From Streptomyces sp. NRRL S-118 (GTDB taxonomy: Bacteria; Actinomycetota; Actinomycetes; Streptomycetales; Streptomycetaceae), in contig NZ_KL591017.1 in NCBI RefSeq assembly GCF_000716335.1, positions 134,049-198,048 of the forward strand: 64,000 nucleotides of DNA, in the 5' to 3' direction. Made by a program: the position numbers and the translations under genes. Numbering within the stretch: the stretch's first letter is position 1; each line of letters begins with the position of its first letter. The notes beneath the pieces are model-generated. The model had not been told where the DNA came from. It ran no database searches and saw nothing but the letters and a program-made list of their open reading frames with translations. This document shows positions 1 to 7,251 of this stretch, one piece after another.

Positions 1-1
1 C

Positions 2-433
2 AGGGTGCGTCCCGGCGTCGACATCAAGTCCACGATGGCCTACGCCCGCTACCTCGGGCCCGGCGCCGGTCACCTGGCCGACCTGCCGAACGCTGTGCGC
101 GCGCTCGCGGTGAAGAAGCCTTCCCCGGCCCGGCTGGCGCCGCATGCGGGCGTCGTGCCCGCGGGCGCCGGCGGTGGGGAGTGCCCGCACCGCACGCCGG
201 TCTATCTGGAGCGCGGCATCGCCATGGCCGAGCAGCGCATCACCGCGGCTTCCAGTGCGGTCCACGCCACCGTCTACCGCACGTTCCTCGCGGTGCTGTC
301 CACGCATGGCCGGTGCGGCTGCCTGACCGACGCGCACATCACCCGCCTGTTCGCCGCCGCGCAGGCCAAGGGCGAGAGCGCCCGGCACTGCACCGACGCG
401 TGGACCAACGCCCGCACCACCCTGGGGATGTGA
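2..433 (+). CDS. Primase/polymerase-like replication protein, C-terminal part (5' cut by window)
   Basis: The reading frame is open from the first bases of the window to a TGA at 431-433, so this is the C-terminal part of a longer gene. The visible 143 residues end in an alpha-helical stretch with a Cys-His pair (GECPHRTP, then GRCGC) and a run of the type that closes bifunctional primase/polymerase (prim-pol) proteins of actinomycete elements. The catalytic prim-pol residues would lie upstream, out of view. The stop is 3 bp before the ATG of the P-loop gene, so the two are co-transcribed, as in element replication modules. The prim-pol assignment rests on context and the tail only; another replication initiator is possible. 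Confidence 0.6.
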   Translation, partial: RVRPGVDIKSTMAYARYLGPGAGHLADLPNAVRALAVKKPSPARLAPHAGVVPAGAGGGECPHRTPVYLERGIAMAEQRITAASSAVHATVYRTFLAVLSTHGRCGCLTDAHITRLFAAAQAKGESARHCTDAWTNARTTLGM

Positions 434-436
434 GCC

Positions 437-1909
437 ATGCCAGAGGACGAGAAGACCCCGGCGCGCGAGATCATCACCGACTACGCGCAAGCGCACTTCC
501 GGTACTTCCGCACCGCCGACGGGACCGTGTACGCGCAGCGCAACGGCCACCCCGTGGCCCGACCGATCCGGTCGCAGGGCACCACGGGCAGCCACCGGCA
601 GGAACTCATGGTCGGCCTGTTTCGCGACGGCGTGGGCGTGTTCAACGGCACCGCCCTCAAGGAGGCCCTGGACCTGATCGAGGCACTGGCGCTGACCGAG
701 AACACCCAGCCCGTGCACATCCGCGTCGCGCCCGGCTTCGACGGCGCCACGTGGCTGGACCTGGGCCGCACCGACGGGCGGTCGGTCCGTATCCACCCCA
801 CCGGCTGGGACATCGCCGTCCCCGACCCGCGTGAGGTGTGCTGGCGGCGCACCCAACTCACCGGCGAGTTGCCCTTGCCGGCCAAGGACACCGACGGCAA
901 GGGCATCGACCTGCTGCTGCGGCTGACCAACTTCGCCAACGCAGAGACCGAGTGCCTGGCCATCGCCTGGCTCATCGGCTGCCTCGGCCCCTCCGTACCC
1001 GTCCCCGCGCCATTCCTCACCGGCCCCCAGGGCGCGGGGAAGTCCACCGCCGGGCGGATGCTCGTTCGGATCATCGAGGGCATGAGCGGCGACCTGCGCC
1101 GCGCCCCGAAGGACGAGGAAAACCTGACCGCGGCCGTCGCCGCCGGATGGGTCACCGCCCTGGACAACCTCTCCCACATGACCCCGGACCTGTCCGACGC
1201 CATGTGCTGCATCGTCACCGGCGCCGAGAACGTCAAGCGCGCCCTGTTCACCGACGGGGACGTCTTCCGCGCCCGCTACCGCCGCCCCATGCTGCTGACC
1301 GGCATCGACGTCGGCGTCATCCGGCCCGACCTCGCCGAACGCCTCCTCCCGCTGCGCCTGGAGCGCCCGCGCGTACGGCGCACCGAGGCCGAGCTGTGGG
1401 CGGAGTACGAGGAGGTGCTACCCGTCATCCTCGGCTCGCTCCTGGACCTGACCGTGAAGGTGCGGGCCGCCGAGGCGGACATCCCGACCGATCTGCGGAT
1501 GGCCGACTTCGCGCACCTGTGCGCGCAGCTCGACGCAGCGACCGGCTTCGGCTCGCTGAACGCCTACCGGGCCAGCCTGGACGACCTCAACGACGACGTC
1601 ATCGAGGGCGACCTGCTGGCACAGACCGTGCTCAAGCACGCCGCCGGCATGACGCCGGGCACGGAGGTCCGGATGACGTCCTCGGAGTGGCTACACGCCC
1701 TCACCGGCCTCTACAGCGGCGAGGAGTGCCGTCCCATGCCCAAAGGCTGGCCCACCACCGGCAAGGTCCTCTCCGACCGCCTCAAGCGCCTCCAGCCCAC
1801 CCTCGCCGCCCGGGGCGTCGTCATCGACTGGGGCCGCACCGGCTCCGCCCGCTACATCGAGATCACCCGCCCCGCACCTCCGGCACATGAGCAGGCGGCG
1901 CTGCACTGA
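437..1909 (+). CDS. P-loop replication ATPase of the integrative element
   Basis: A 490-residue protein with a clear Walker A motif GPQGAGKST at about residues 196-204, preceded by an FLT strand. A strand with an acidic end (WVTALDNLSH, about residue 240) is the likely Walker B. The N-terminal 140 residues resemble the accessory part of plasmid or phage primase-helicase proteins, and the C-terminus looks like a small winged-helix unit. It probably unwinds or loads at the element's origin. The ATG at 437 lies 3 bp after the stop of the upstream primase-like gene, which points to translational coupling. I do not recognise a named orthologue; the ATP-binding call is firm and the replication role comes from position. 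Confidence 0.75.
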   Translation: MPEDEKTPAREIITDYAQAHFRYFRTADGTVYAQRNGHPVARPIRSQGTTGSHRQELMVGLFRDGVGVFNGTALKEALDLIEALALTENTQPVHIRVAPGFDGATWLDLGRTDGRSVRIHPTGWDIAVPDPREVCWRRTQLTGELPLPAKDTDGKGIDLLLRLTNFANAETECLAIAWLIGCLGPSVPVPAPFLTGPQGAGKSTAGRMLVRIIEGMSGDLRRAPKDEENLTAAVAAGWVTALDNLSHMTPDLSDAMCCIVTGAENVKRALFTDGDVFRARYRRPMLLTGIDVGVIRPDLAERLLPLRLERPRVRRTEAELWAEYEEVLPVILGSLLDLTVKVRAAEADIPTDLRMADFAHLCAQLDAATGFGSLNAYRASLDDLNDDVIEGDLLAQTVLKHAAGMTPGTEVRMTSSEWLHALTGLYSGEECRPMPKGWPTTGKVLSDRLKRLQPTLAARGVVIDWGRTGSARYIEITRPAPPAHEQAALH

Positions 1910-1940
1910 CCTGCCGCGCCGCGCCATCGGCGCGGACAAG

Positions 1941-1980
1941 CAAGAAGAGCACCAGGCGCCGCACCGGCGTGCTCTTCTTG
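1941..1980 (+). terminator. Hairpin after the replication operon
   Basis: A perfect 12-bp inverted repeat (1941-1952 with 1969-1980, arm CAAGAAGAGCAC) with a 16-nt loop, 31 bp after the ATPase stop. The arm base is A/T-rich on the rising side, but no T-run follows. It probably ends the replication transcript before the repeat cluster. Confidence 0.6.
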
Positions 1981-2096
1981 CAGTTCGGCGGCTCGCCGCC
2001 GCGCGATGGTCGCGCCGCGAAGCGGCTCCGCATTCGCGCTCTGAGCCGAGCCGCACCACTACAGACACCCTCCCTTTGTCCTAAGGGAAGAGGCGC

Positions 2097-2304
2097 TGCG
2101 TCACCTGCGTCACCTCGGCGCGCACAACGGCCCCTGGCCTGCCGCAACAGGAGTGACGCAGACAGCGGCGGCTGCGTCATTCCGCGTCACCTGCGTCATC
2201 GGTGACGCGGGCCCTGCGTCACCGATGACGCACACCATGACCCGGCGCGTCACGAGAAAGCGCAGGTCAGACGCGTGACGTGACGCAGATGACGCAGTGA
2301 CGCA
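2097..2304. repeat. Cluster of TGCGTCA/TGACGCA heptamers (candidate origin or operator)
   Basis: Ten exact copies of one heptamer fall in 208 bp. TGCGTCA starts at 2097, 2106, 2173, 2192 and 2215; its complement TGACGCA starts at 2154, 2226, 2281, 2290 and 2298. Three more GCGTCA/TGACGC cores lie at 2184, 2203 and 2247. Copies at both edges are spaced 8-9 bp apart, and forward copies dominate on the left, inverted ones on the right. The block lies between the replication genes and the excisionase/integrase genes and has no credible reading frame. Iteron-like repeats of this kind usually bind a replication initiator or an element repressor/excisionase; which one is inference. Confidence 0.75.
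2192..2232. repeat. 41-bp near-palindrome inside the heptamer cluster
   Basis: The 17-bp arms at 2192-2208 and 2216-2232 are exact inverted copies around a 7-nt GGGCCCT-like centre, and each arm itself contains a TGCGTCA/TGACGC dyad with a 4-nt spacer. The structure is therefore a dyad of dyads. It could extrude a cruciform or bind a pair of dimers. Confidence 0.7.
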
Positions 2305-2367
2305 GAAGTCCGCACCTCGGACAGGCGCAAGCCCTGACAAGTGCCCAAGACCCTAGGAGACACCCGG

Positions 2368-2571
2368 ATGAGCACCGCGATTGCCGCTCCCGTCGATCGA
2401 CTCCTGTACAAGCCCGAAGAGGCTGCCGAGGCGCTCGCCGTCGGCCGTTCGACTGTCTACGAGCTGATGGCCGAAGGAAGTCTGAAGTACATCAAGTTGG
2501 GCCGCACTCGCCGAATCCGGCGTGCCGACCTCGAAGCGTACGTGGCCAACCTCGCCCCGCTGCCCAACTGA
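2368..2571 (+). CDS. xis: Excisionase / MerR-type helix-turn-helix protein
   Basis: A 67-residue protein made almost entirely of one DNA-binding domain of the excisionase/HTH_17 family: LLYKPEEAAEALAVGRSTVY is the helix-turn-helix (about residues 12-31) and KYIKLGRTRRIRRADLEAYV is the wing and last helix. Proteins of this kind bend attachment-site DNA and steer the integrase toward excision, and sit directly upstream of int in AICEs. The ATG at 2368 is chosen because AGGAGA ends 7 bp before it; an upstream in-frame GTG at 2341 has no ribosome site. The heptamer cluster ends 63 bp upstream and may be its operator. Confidence 0.88.
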   Translation: MSTAIAAPVDRLLYKPEEAAEALAVGRSTVYELMAEGSLKYIKLGRTRRIRRADLEAYVANLAPLPN

Positions 2572-2586
2572 CCCCAGCACGTCACC

Positions 2587-2619
2587 GAGGCGCCCCGAGC
2601 ATCTTGCTCGGGGCGCCTC
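2587..2619 (+). terminator. Perfect 14-bp hairpin between xis and int
   Basis: Arms 2587-2600 and 2606-2619 pair perfectly (GAGGCGCCCCGAGC) around the 5-nt loop ATCTT. It begins 15 bp after the xis stop and ends just before the int ribosome site. No T-run follows. It could be a terminator or attenuator that keeps integrase below excisionase, or an RNA-stability element. Confidence 0.6.
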
Positions 2620-2635
2620 CCGCATGGAGGAGCAC

Positions 2636-4042
2636 ATGAGTCCCCGAAAGCCCAACATGGAGTCGTCCATCTACTTCGGTGCCGATGGCTGGTGGCACGG
2701 CCGCGTGACGATGGGCGTCAAAAGTGACGGTGGGCCCGACCGGCGCCACCGCCGGGCCCGGACCGAGGCCGAGATCAAGCGCAAGGTGAAGGAGCTAGAA
2801 CGCCAACGCGACCAGGGGCGCGCGCCCGCCGCCGGCCGTAAGCCGACCGTCACGGCGTGGATGGTGACCTACCTCACGGATATCGCGAGCCTGAAGCTCA
2901 AGCCGCGCTCCCTCGACGACTACTGGTCCAAGACCCGCAACGACATCATCCCCGGCGTCGGCAAGCACCGCATCGACAAGTTGCAGCCCGAGCACTTGGA
3001 GCGGATGTACCGGGCCATGCTCGACGCCGGGCACGCTCCCTCGCACGTCGTGAAGGTGCACCGCATCCTGTCCCGTGCTTTGAAGATCGCCCACCGCCGC
3101 CGCATCGTCGGCGAGAACGTCGCCACGCTCGTGGACCCGCCAAGCATTGACGAGACCGAGGCCAACCCCTTCACCAAGGAGGAGGCGAAAGCGTTCCTCG
3201 AAGCCGCGGCGAAGCGGCCCACCTTCATGCGGTGGGTCGTCGGAGTCGGCATGGGCTTCCGGCAGGGCGAGACTCTCGGGCTGCGCTGGTCGTACGTCGA
3301 TCTGCAAGCAGAGCTATTCCGCCCAGAGTGGCAACTTCAGCGCCTCACGTGGCGGCACGGGTGTGACGACCCGCATGCCTGTGGGGGGCGGCTGCACCGC
3401 TTCGAGCCGTGCCCGCCGGACTGCACCTCGCACAAGGGCTACAAGCGTGGTTGCCCGAAGCCGTGCGCCAAGACGTGCACCAAACACGCAAGCACCTGCC
3501 CGGAGCGCAAGGAAGGCGGGCTCACCTTCACCCGACCCAAGACCAAGAAGAGCCGGAACGCCGTGCCGATCCCGCCCGTGTTCGTTCCCTTCCTGCTCGA
3601 CCACAAGGCCCGGCAAGAAACGGAACGGGAAGCTGCCGGGGAACTGTGGCAGGAGCACGACGTCGTCTTTTCCCGTCCGGACGGCCGGCCACTGGATCCG
3701 CGCGCCGACTACGAGGAGTTCAAGGAACTGCTCAAGGAGGCCGGGATCGATGACCGCCGCCTGTACGACGGGAGCCGCCACACCGCCGGCACGATCCTGA
3801 ACGAGCTGGGCGTCGACATGCCCACGATCATGGAGATCCTGAGGCACACGCAGATCAGCCAGACCCGGCGGTACGTCAAGGGCCGGTCCCACCTGTCCAG
3901 GGACGCCATGCGGAGGATGGGCGAGTTTTTCGTATCGCCGCCGACGCCTCCGTCAGCCCCCAATCCGGGCCCCACTGAGACCAGAAGTGAGACCACCGAC
4001 ACCCGTGCGGCACGCTCCCTGCGCCGTCGCCGCATCCGCTGA
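2636..4042 (+). CDS. int: Tyrosine-type site-specific integrase of the element
   Basis: A 468-residue tyrosine recombinase that would join the element's attP to the tRNA-Thr attB. Order of parts: an N-terminal arm-binding region, a core-binding helical domain (about residues 62-160), then the catalytic domain. Visible catalytic residues are Arg209 (GFRQGET), the KTKKSR lysines at 302-305, Arg381 (GSRHTAG), His404 (LRHTQ) and the nucleophile Tyr413 (RRYVKG). The His normally three residues before the second Arg is Asp378 here. A Cys-rich insert (nine Cys, about residues 243-290) interrupts the catalytic domain, as in many AICE integrases. The ATG at 2636 is chosen for its GGAGG 5 bp upstream; an ATG at 2624 is the alternative. 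Confidence 0.93.
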   Translation: MSPRKPNMESSIYFGADGWWHGRVTMGVKSDGGPDRRHRRARTEAEIKRKVKELERQRDQGRAPAAGRKPTVTAWMVTYLTDIASLKLKPRSLDDYWSKTRNDIIPGVGKHRIDKLQPEHLERMYRAMLDAGHAPSHVVKVHRILSRALKIAHRRRIVGENVATLVDPPSIDETEANPFTKEEAKAFLEAAAKRPTFMRWVVGVGMGFRQGETLGLRWSYVDLQAELFRPEWQLQRLTWRHGCDDPHACGGRLHRFEPCPPDCTSHKGYKRGCPKPCAKTCTKHASTCPERKEGGLTFTRPKTKKSRNAVPIPPVFVPFLLDHKARQETEREAAGELWQEHDVVFSRPDGRPLDPRADYEEFKELLKEAGIDDRRLYDGSRHTAGTILNELGVDMPTIMEILRHTQISQTRRYVKGRSHLSRDAMRRMGEFFVSPPTPPSAPNPGPTETRSETTDTRAARSLRRRRIR

Positions 4043-4047
4043 ACGAA

Positions 4048-4080
4048 AAAGCCCAGGTCAGGGGTACCGACCTGGGCTTT
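4048..4080. terminator. Bidirectional terminator between int and tRNA-Thr
   Basis: A perfect 12-bp stem (AAAGCCCAGGTC, 4048-4059 with 4069-4080) with a 9-nt loop. A-rich and T-rich flanks on the two sides make it work in both directions: for int on the plus strand and for the tRNA on the minus strand. Confidence 0.85.
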
Positions 4081-4088
4081 CTCATAAA

Positions 4089-4125
4089 AGCCGCCTTCGG
4101 GATTCGAACCCGAGACCTACGCATT
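4089..4125. other. Probable attachment-site core (attR/attL) in the tRNA-Thr 3' half
   Basis: Elements of this class recombine within the 3' part of a tRNA gene, restoring it from element-borne sequence. The integrase gene ends 46 bp away and faces the tRNA 3' end. The core is taken as the T-arm to anticodon-arm portion; the matching copy should be at the left end of the element, outside the window, so the exact limits are not visible. Confidence 0.5.
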
Positions 4126-4162
4126 ACGAGTGCGTTGCTCTGGCCAACTGAGCTAAGGCGGC
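4089..4162 (-). tRNA. tRNA-Thr(CGU)
   Basis: The minus strand folds as a full cloverleaf. The acceptor GCCGCCT pairs with AGGCGGC, the D-arm is GCTC/GAGC, the anticodon loop CTCGTAA reads CGU, and the T-arm TCGGG-TTCGAAT-CCCGA is canonical. The discriminator base at 4089 is U and CCA is not encoded. The gene is the integration target of the element to its left, and it stays intact. Confidence 0.97.
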
Positions 4163-4241
4163 ATGCTGTGCGAACCCCGCGGGGGGTGCATCAGCGAGCC
4201 CAAGTCTACACAGGTCCGGGGGGTGCCTCGCACATCCCTCA

Positions 4242-4268
4242 CCGGCGGCCGCACGGTGCGGCCGCCGG
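4242..4268 (-). terminator. Hairpin downstream of the tripeptidyl-aminopeptidase-like gene
   Basis: A perfect 12-bp G/C-only stem (CCGGCGGCCGCA) with a 3-nt loop CGG, 26 bp past the stop codon at 4295. It lies between the protease gene and the tRNA gene. Confidence 0.6.
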
Positions 4269-4294
4269 GGCGGAAGGACGGCCGGACCGGGGCG

Positions 4295-5833
4295 TCAGCG
4301 GCAGCGCTTGCCGTCCGGGGGGACCGTGCCCTGGAGGAGGTAGGTGTTGATCGCGGTGTCGATGCAGTCGCTGCCGCGGCCGTACGCGGTGTGGCCGTCG
4401 CCCTCGTAGGTGAGCAGGGTTCCGGTGGCGAGCTGGCCGGCGAGGGCCTGGGCCCACTTGTAGGGGGTGGCCGGGTCGCGGGTGGTGCCGACCACCAGGA
4501 TCGGGGCCGCGCCCCTGGCCTCGATGCGGTGCGGGGCGCCGGTGGGCTCGGCGGGCCAGCCCGCGCAGCTCAGGGAGGCCCACGCCAGGCCCCTGCCGAA
4601 CACCGGGGACGCCTTCTCGAAGGCGGGCAGGGCGCGGGTCACCTCGTCGGGGCCGGTGAAGGCGGGCGCCTGGTCCAGGCAGTTCACCGCGGCGTTGGCG
4701 TACATCAGGTTCGAGTACGTGCCGTCGCTCTCCCGCTCGTAGTAGCTGTCGGCGAGTGCGAGGAGAGCCGCGCCCTCGCCCTTCATCGCACGGGTGAGGG
4801 CGTCGCGCAGCTGCGGCCAGGCGCTCTCGTCGTACATCGCGGCGATCACCCCGGTGGTGGCCAGGGCCTCGCCGAGGGGGCGGCGCTCGCCGGTGGGGAC
4901 GGGGTGGGCGTCGAGCCGCTTGAAGAACGCCTTCAGACGGGTGGCCGCGTCGGCGGGCGACCGGGTGCCGAGGGGGCAGTCGGGCTGCTCGACGCAGTCG
5001 GCGGCGAAGGACTCGAAGGCCCGCTGGAATCCCGCCGTCTGGTCGCGGTTGAGCTCGGAGGTCGGCAGCGAGGGGTCCATCGCGCCGTCCAGGACGAGGC
5101 GGCCCGTGCGGGACGGGAAGAGCTCCGCGTACGTCGCGCCGAGAAACGTGCCGTACGAGGCGCCGACGTAGTGCAGCTTCTTGTCGCCCAGCACCGCGCG
5201 CAGGATGTCCATGTCGCGGGCGGTCTCGACCGTGGAGACATGCGGGAGGATCCTGCCGGAACGCTTCGCGCAGCCCCGCGCGAAGCGCTGGTACGAAGCG
5301 GTCAGCAGATCCGTCTCGCCCGGCCCGTCCGGTGTCTGGTCGACCTGGGTGTACGCGTCCATCTCCGGTCCGTCGAGGCACTCGACCGGTTCGCTGCGGG
5401 CCACGCCGCGCGGGTCGATGGCCACCATGTCGTAGCGGGCGCGCACCGGGGCGGGGTAGCCGATCCCGGCGTACCCCTGGAGGAAACCGACCGCCGAACC
5501 GCCGGGCCCGCCCGGGTTGACCAGCAGCGAGCCGATGCGCTTGCCGGGGCCGGTGGCCCGGGCCCGGGAGACGGCCAGCTTCACCTGCTCGCCGTCGGGC
5601 TTCGCGTAGTCCAGCGGGGCACGCAGCGTGGCGCACTCGAAGCCGGGGACGCCGCACCCGCGCCAGCGCAGCCGCTGACCGTAGAAGGGCTTGAGCTCCT
5701 CCGCCGAGGCGACGGCTCGGGAGGCGGAGGCCGATGCGAAGGGGGTCGTTCCGCCGTCGGTGCAGCCTGCGACGAGCAGGCCGAAGGCCGAGAGGGCGAC
5801 GGCGGTGGAACGGAACAGGCGAGCGGAGTACAT
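4295..5833 (-). CDS. Secreted lipoprotein alpha/beta hydrolase, tripeptidyl aminopeptidase family
   Basis: A 512-residue exported serine hydrolase. The N-terminus has a signal peptide ending in a lipobox LVAGC (Cys about 24), so the protein is tethered to the outer face of the membrane. The fold is that of Streptomyces tripeptidyl and proline-type aminopeptidases: oxyanion turn NPGGPGGS (about residues 106-113), nucleophile elbow GASYGTF with Ser227, acid Asp453 (TRDPATP) and His481 (GDGHTAYG). A C-terminal TAP-like segment carries two Cys (CIDT, KRCR). The likely role is trimming tripeptides from extracellular proteins or peptides; substrate is inferred. It is a single gene facing the tRNA, with its own terminator. 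Confidence 0.88.
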   Translation of the reverse strand: MYSARLFRSTAVALSAFGLLVAGCTDGGTTPFASASASRAVASAEELKPFYGQRLRWRGCGVPGFECATLRAPLDYAKPDGEQVKLAVSRARATGPGKRIGSLLVNPGGPGGSAVGFLQGYAGIGYPAPVRARYDMVAIDPRGVARSEPVECLDGPEMDAYTQVDQTPDGPGETDLLTASYQRFARGCAKRSGRILPHVSTVETARDMDILRAVLGDKKLHYVGASYGTFLGATYAELFPSRTGRLVLDGAMDPSLPTSELNRDQTAGFQRAFESFAADCVEQPDCPLGTRSPADAATRLKAFFKRLDAHPVPTGERRPLGEALATTGVIAAMYDESAWPQLRDALTRAMKGEGAALLALADSYYERESDGTYSNLMYANAAVNCLDQAPAFTGPDEVTRALPAFEKASPVFGRGLAWASLSCAGWPAEPTGAPHRIEARGAAPILVVGTTRDPATPYKWAQALAGQLATGTLLTYEGDGHTAYGRGSDCIDTAINTYLLQGTVPPDGKRCR

Positions 5834-5917
5834 GTCCGGAGCGTATCCGTGCGGTCACGGATCGTTCCCCATCGTACCCGTACGGGTGAGCGCGATCCCG
5901 CGATCCGGACGCGGCGC

Positions 5918-7123
5918 TCAGCCCGCGCGCAGCGCCATCGTCATGGCCTCCACCGCGAGCAGCGGTGCCACGTTGGTCTCCAGGGCCTCCCGGCAGGCGA
6001 GGATCGCCTCGATGCGGCGCAGGGTCGCCTCGGGGGCGGAGTTGCGGGCCGTCCGCTCGACCGCGTCGCGTACGTCCTCGTTGGCGAGGGCGCTGCGGGC
6101 GCCGAGCTGGAGGGCGAGCACATCGCGGTAGAAGCCGGTGAGGTCGCTGAGGGCCAGGTCCAGGCTGTCGCGCTGGGTACGTGTCTTGCGGCGCTTCTGC
6201 TTGTCCTCCAGCTCCTTCATGGCGCCCGCGGTGCCGCGGGGCATCCGGCCGCCCTGGGAGGCGCCCAGCGCGGCCTTCAGGTCCTCGGTCTCCTTGACGT
6301 CGACCTCCTCCGACGCCTGCTTGGCGTCCTCGGCCGCGGCGTCGATCAGCTCCTGGGCCGCTTTGAGGCAGCCGCCGATGTCCTCGACGCGCAGCGGCAG
6401 CTTGAGCACGGTGGCCCGCCGCGCGCGGGCGCGCTCGTCGGTGGCGAGGCGCCGGGCACGGTCGATGTGCCCCTGGGTGGCGCGGGCGGCCATCGCCGCG
6501 GCTTGCGGCTCGACGCCGTCGCGCCGGACCAGGACGTCGGCGACGGCGTCCACCGGTGGCGTGCGCAGGGTGAGGTGGCGGCAGCGGGAGCGGATGGTGG
6601 GCAGTACGTCCTCGATGGACGGGGCGCACAGCAGCCAGACCGTACGGGGCGCGGGCTCCTCGACGGCCTTCAGCAGGACGTTCCCCGCGCCCTCGGTGAG
6701 GCGGTCGGCGTCCTCCAGGACGATGACCTGCCAGCGGCCGCCGGCGGGTGAGAGCTGGGCGCGCCGGACGAGCTCGCGGGTCTCCTTGACGCCGATGGAC
6801 AGCAGGTCGGTGCGGACGATCTCCACGTCGGCGTGCGTGCCGATGAGGGTGGTGTGGCATCCGTCGCAGAACCCGCAGCCCGGTTCGGCGCCGAGTGCCC
6901 GGTCGGGGCTGACGCACTGCAGGGCGGCGGCGAAGGCCCGGGCGGCGGTCTCCCGCCCGGCTCCGGGCGGGCCCGTGAACAGCCAGGCGTGCGTCATCCT
7001 CGACGCGTCAGGCGGCGCGACGCCGTTCGCCTGGGCGGTGACGAGCGCGTCGGCGTCGCGGGCGGCCCCGCCGAGCTGTGCCTGGACACGGTCCTGGCCG
7101 ACCAGGTCGTCCCATACGGGCAC
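5918..7123 (-). CDS. holB: DNA polymerase III subunit delta'
   Basis: A 401-residue AAA+ clamp-loader subunit that helps load the sliding clamp at replication forks. The P-loop at residues 51-59 reads GPPGAGRET, with Arg in place of the Walker A Lys, as expected for delta' subunits that do not hydrolyse ATP. The zinc module has four Cys (70, 83, 86, 89; CGFCDGC). The sensor SRC motif is in TIRSRCRHL. A charged low-complexity stretch (about residues 265-320) separates the AAA+ part from the C-terminal collar. It follows tmk on the same strand after a 128-bp gap, a widely conserved tmk-holB order. Confidence 0.95.
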   Translation of the reverse strand: MPVWDDLVGQDRVQAQLGGAARDADALVTAQANGVAPPDASRMTHAWLFTGPPGAGRETAARAFAAALQCVSPDRALGAEPGCGFCDGCHTTLIGTHADVEIVRTDLLSIGVKETRELVRRAQLSPAGGRWQVIVLEDADRLTEGAGNVLLKAVEEPAPRTVWLLCAPSIEDVLPTIRSRCRHLTLRTPPVDAVADVLVRRDGVEPQAAAMAARATQGHIDRARRLATDERARARRATVLKLPLRVEDIGGCLKAAQELIDAAAEDAKQASEEVDVKETEDLKAALGASQGGRMPRGTAGAMKELEDKQKRRKTRTQRDSLDLALSDLTGFYRDVLALQLGARSALANEDVRDAVERTARNSAPEATLRRIEAILACREALETNVAPLLAVEAMTMALRAG

Positions 7124-7251
7124 GGGTCACCGCCCTTCTGCGTACGCGTCGTGCTGCCGGTGCGGTCTCCATTGTGGGGGACGGGTACGACAACGCCGGC
7201 CGTCGGCATCCCGGCGGGGCCTTGAGGCGGCGGCTCGCCGGGCGCGGCCCC

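Larger units (their letters stand above)
1..4135. mobile_element. Right end of an AICE-type integrative element in tRNA-Thr
   Basis: The sequence shows a primase-like replication gene, a P-loop replication ATPase, a repeat-rich non-coding block, an excisionase and a tyrosine integrase in this order, with the integrase stop 46 bp from the 3' end of a tRNA-Thr gene. This is the standard right-end layout of actinomycete integrative and conjugative elements such as pSAM2 and SLP1, which integrate at tRNA 3' ends. Transfer genes (FtsK-like translocase, GntR regulator) and the other attachment site would lie left of the window. The right border is placed within the tRNA; its exact base is inferred. 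Confidence 0.8.

Noticed and set aside
4163..6751. Long plus-strand open frame of 862 codons opposite the protease and holB genes
   Set aside because: Composition is Val/Gly/Arg-rich without domains, and both genes on the other strand have clear families and start sites. It is a high-GC antisense shadow.
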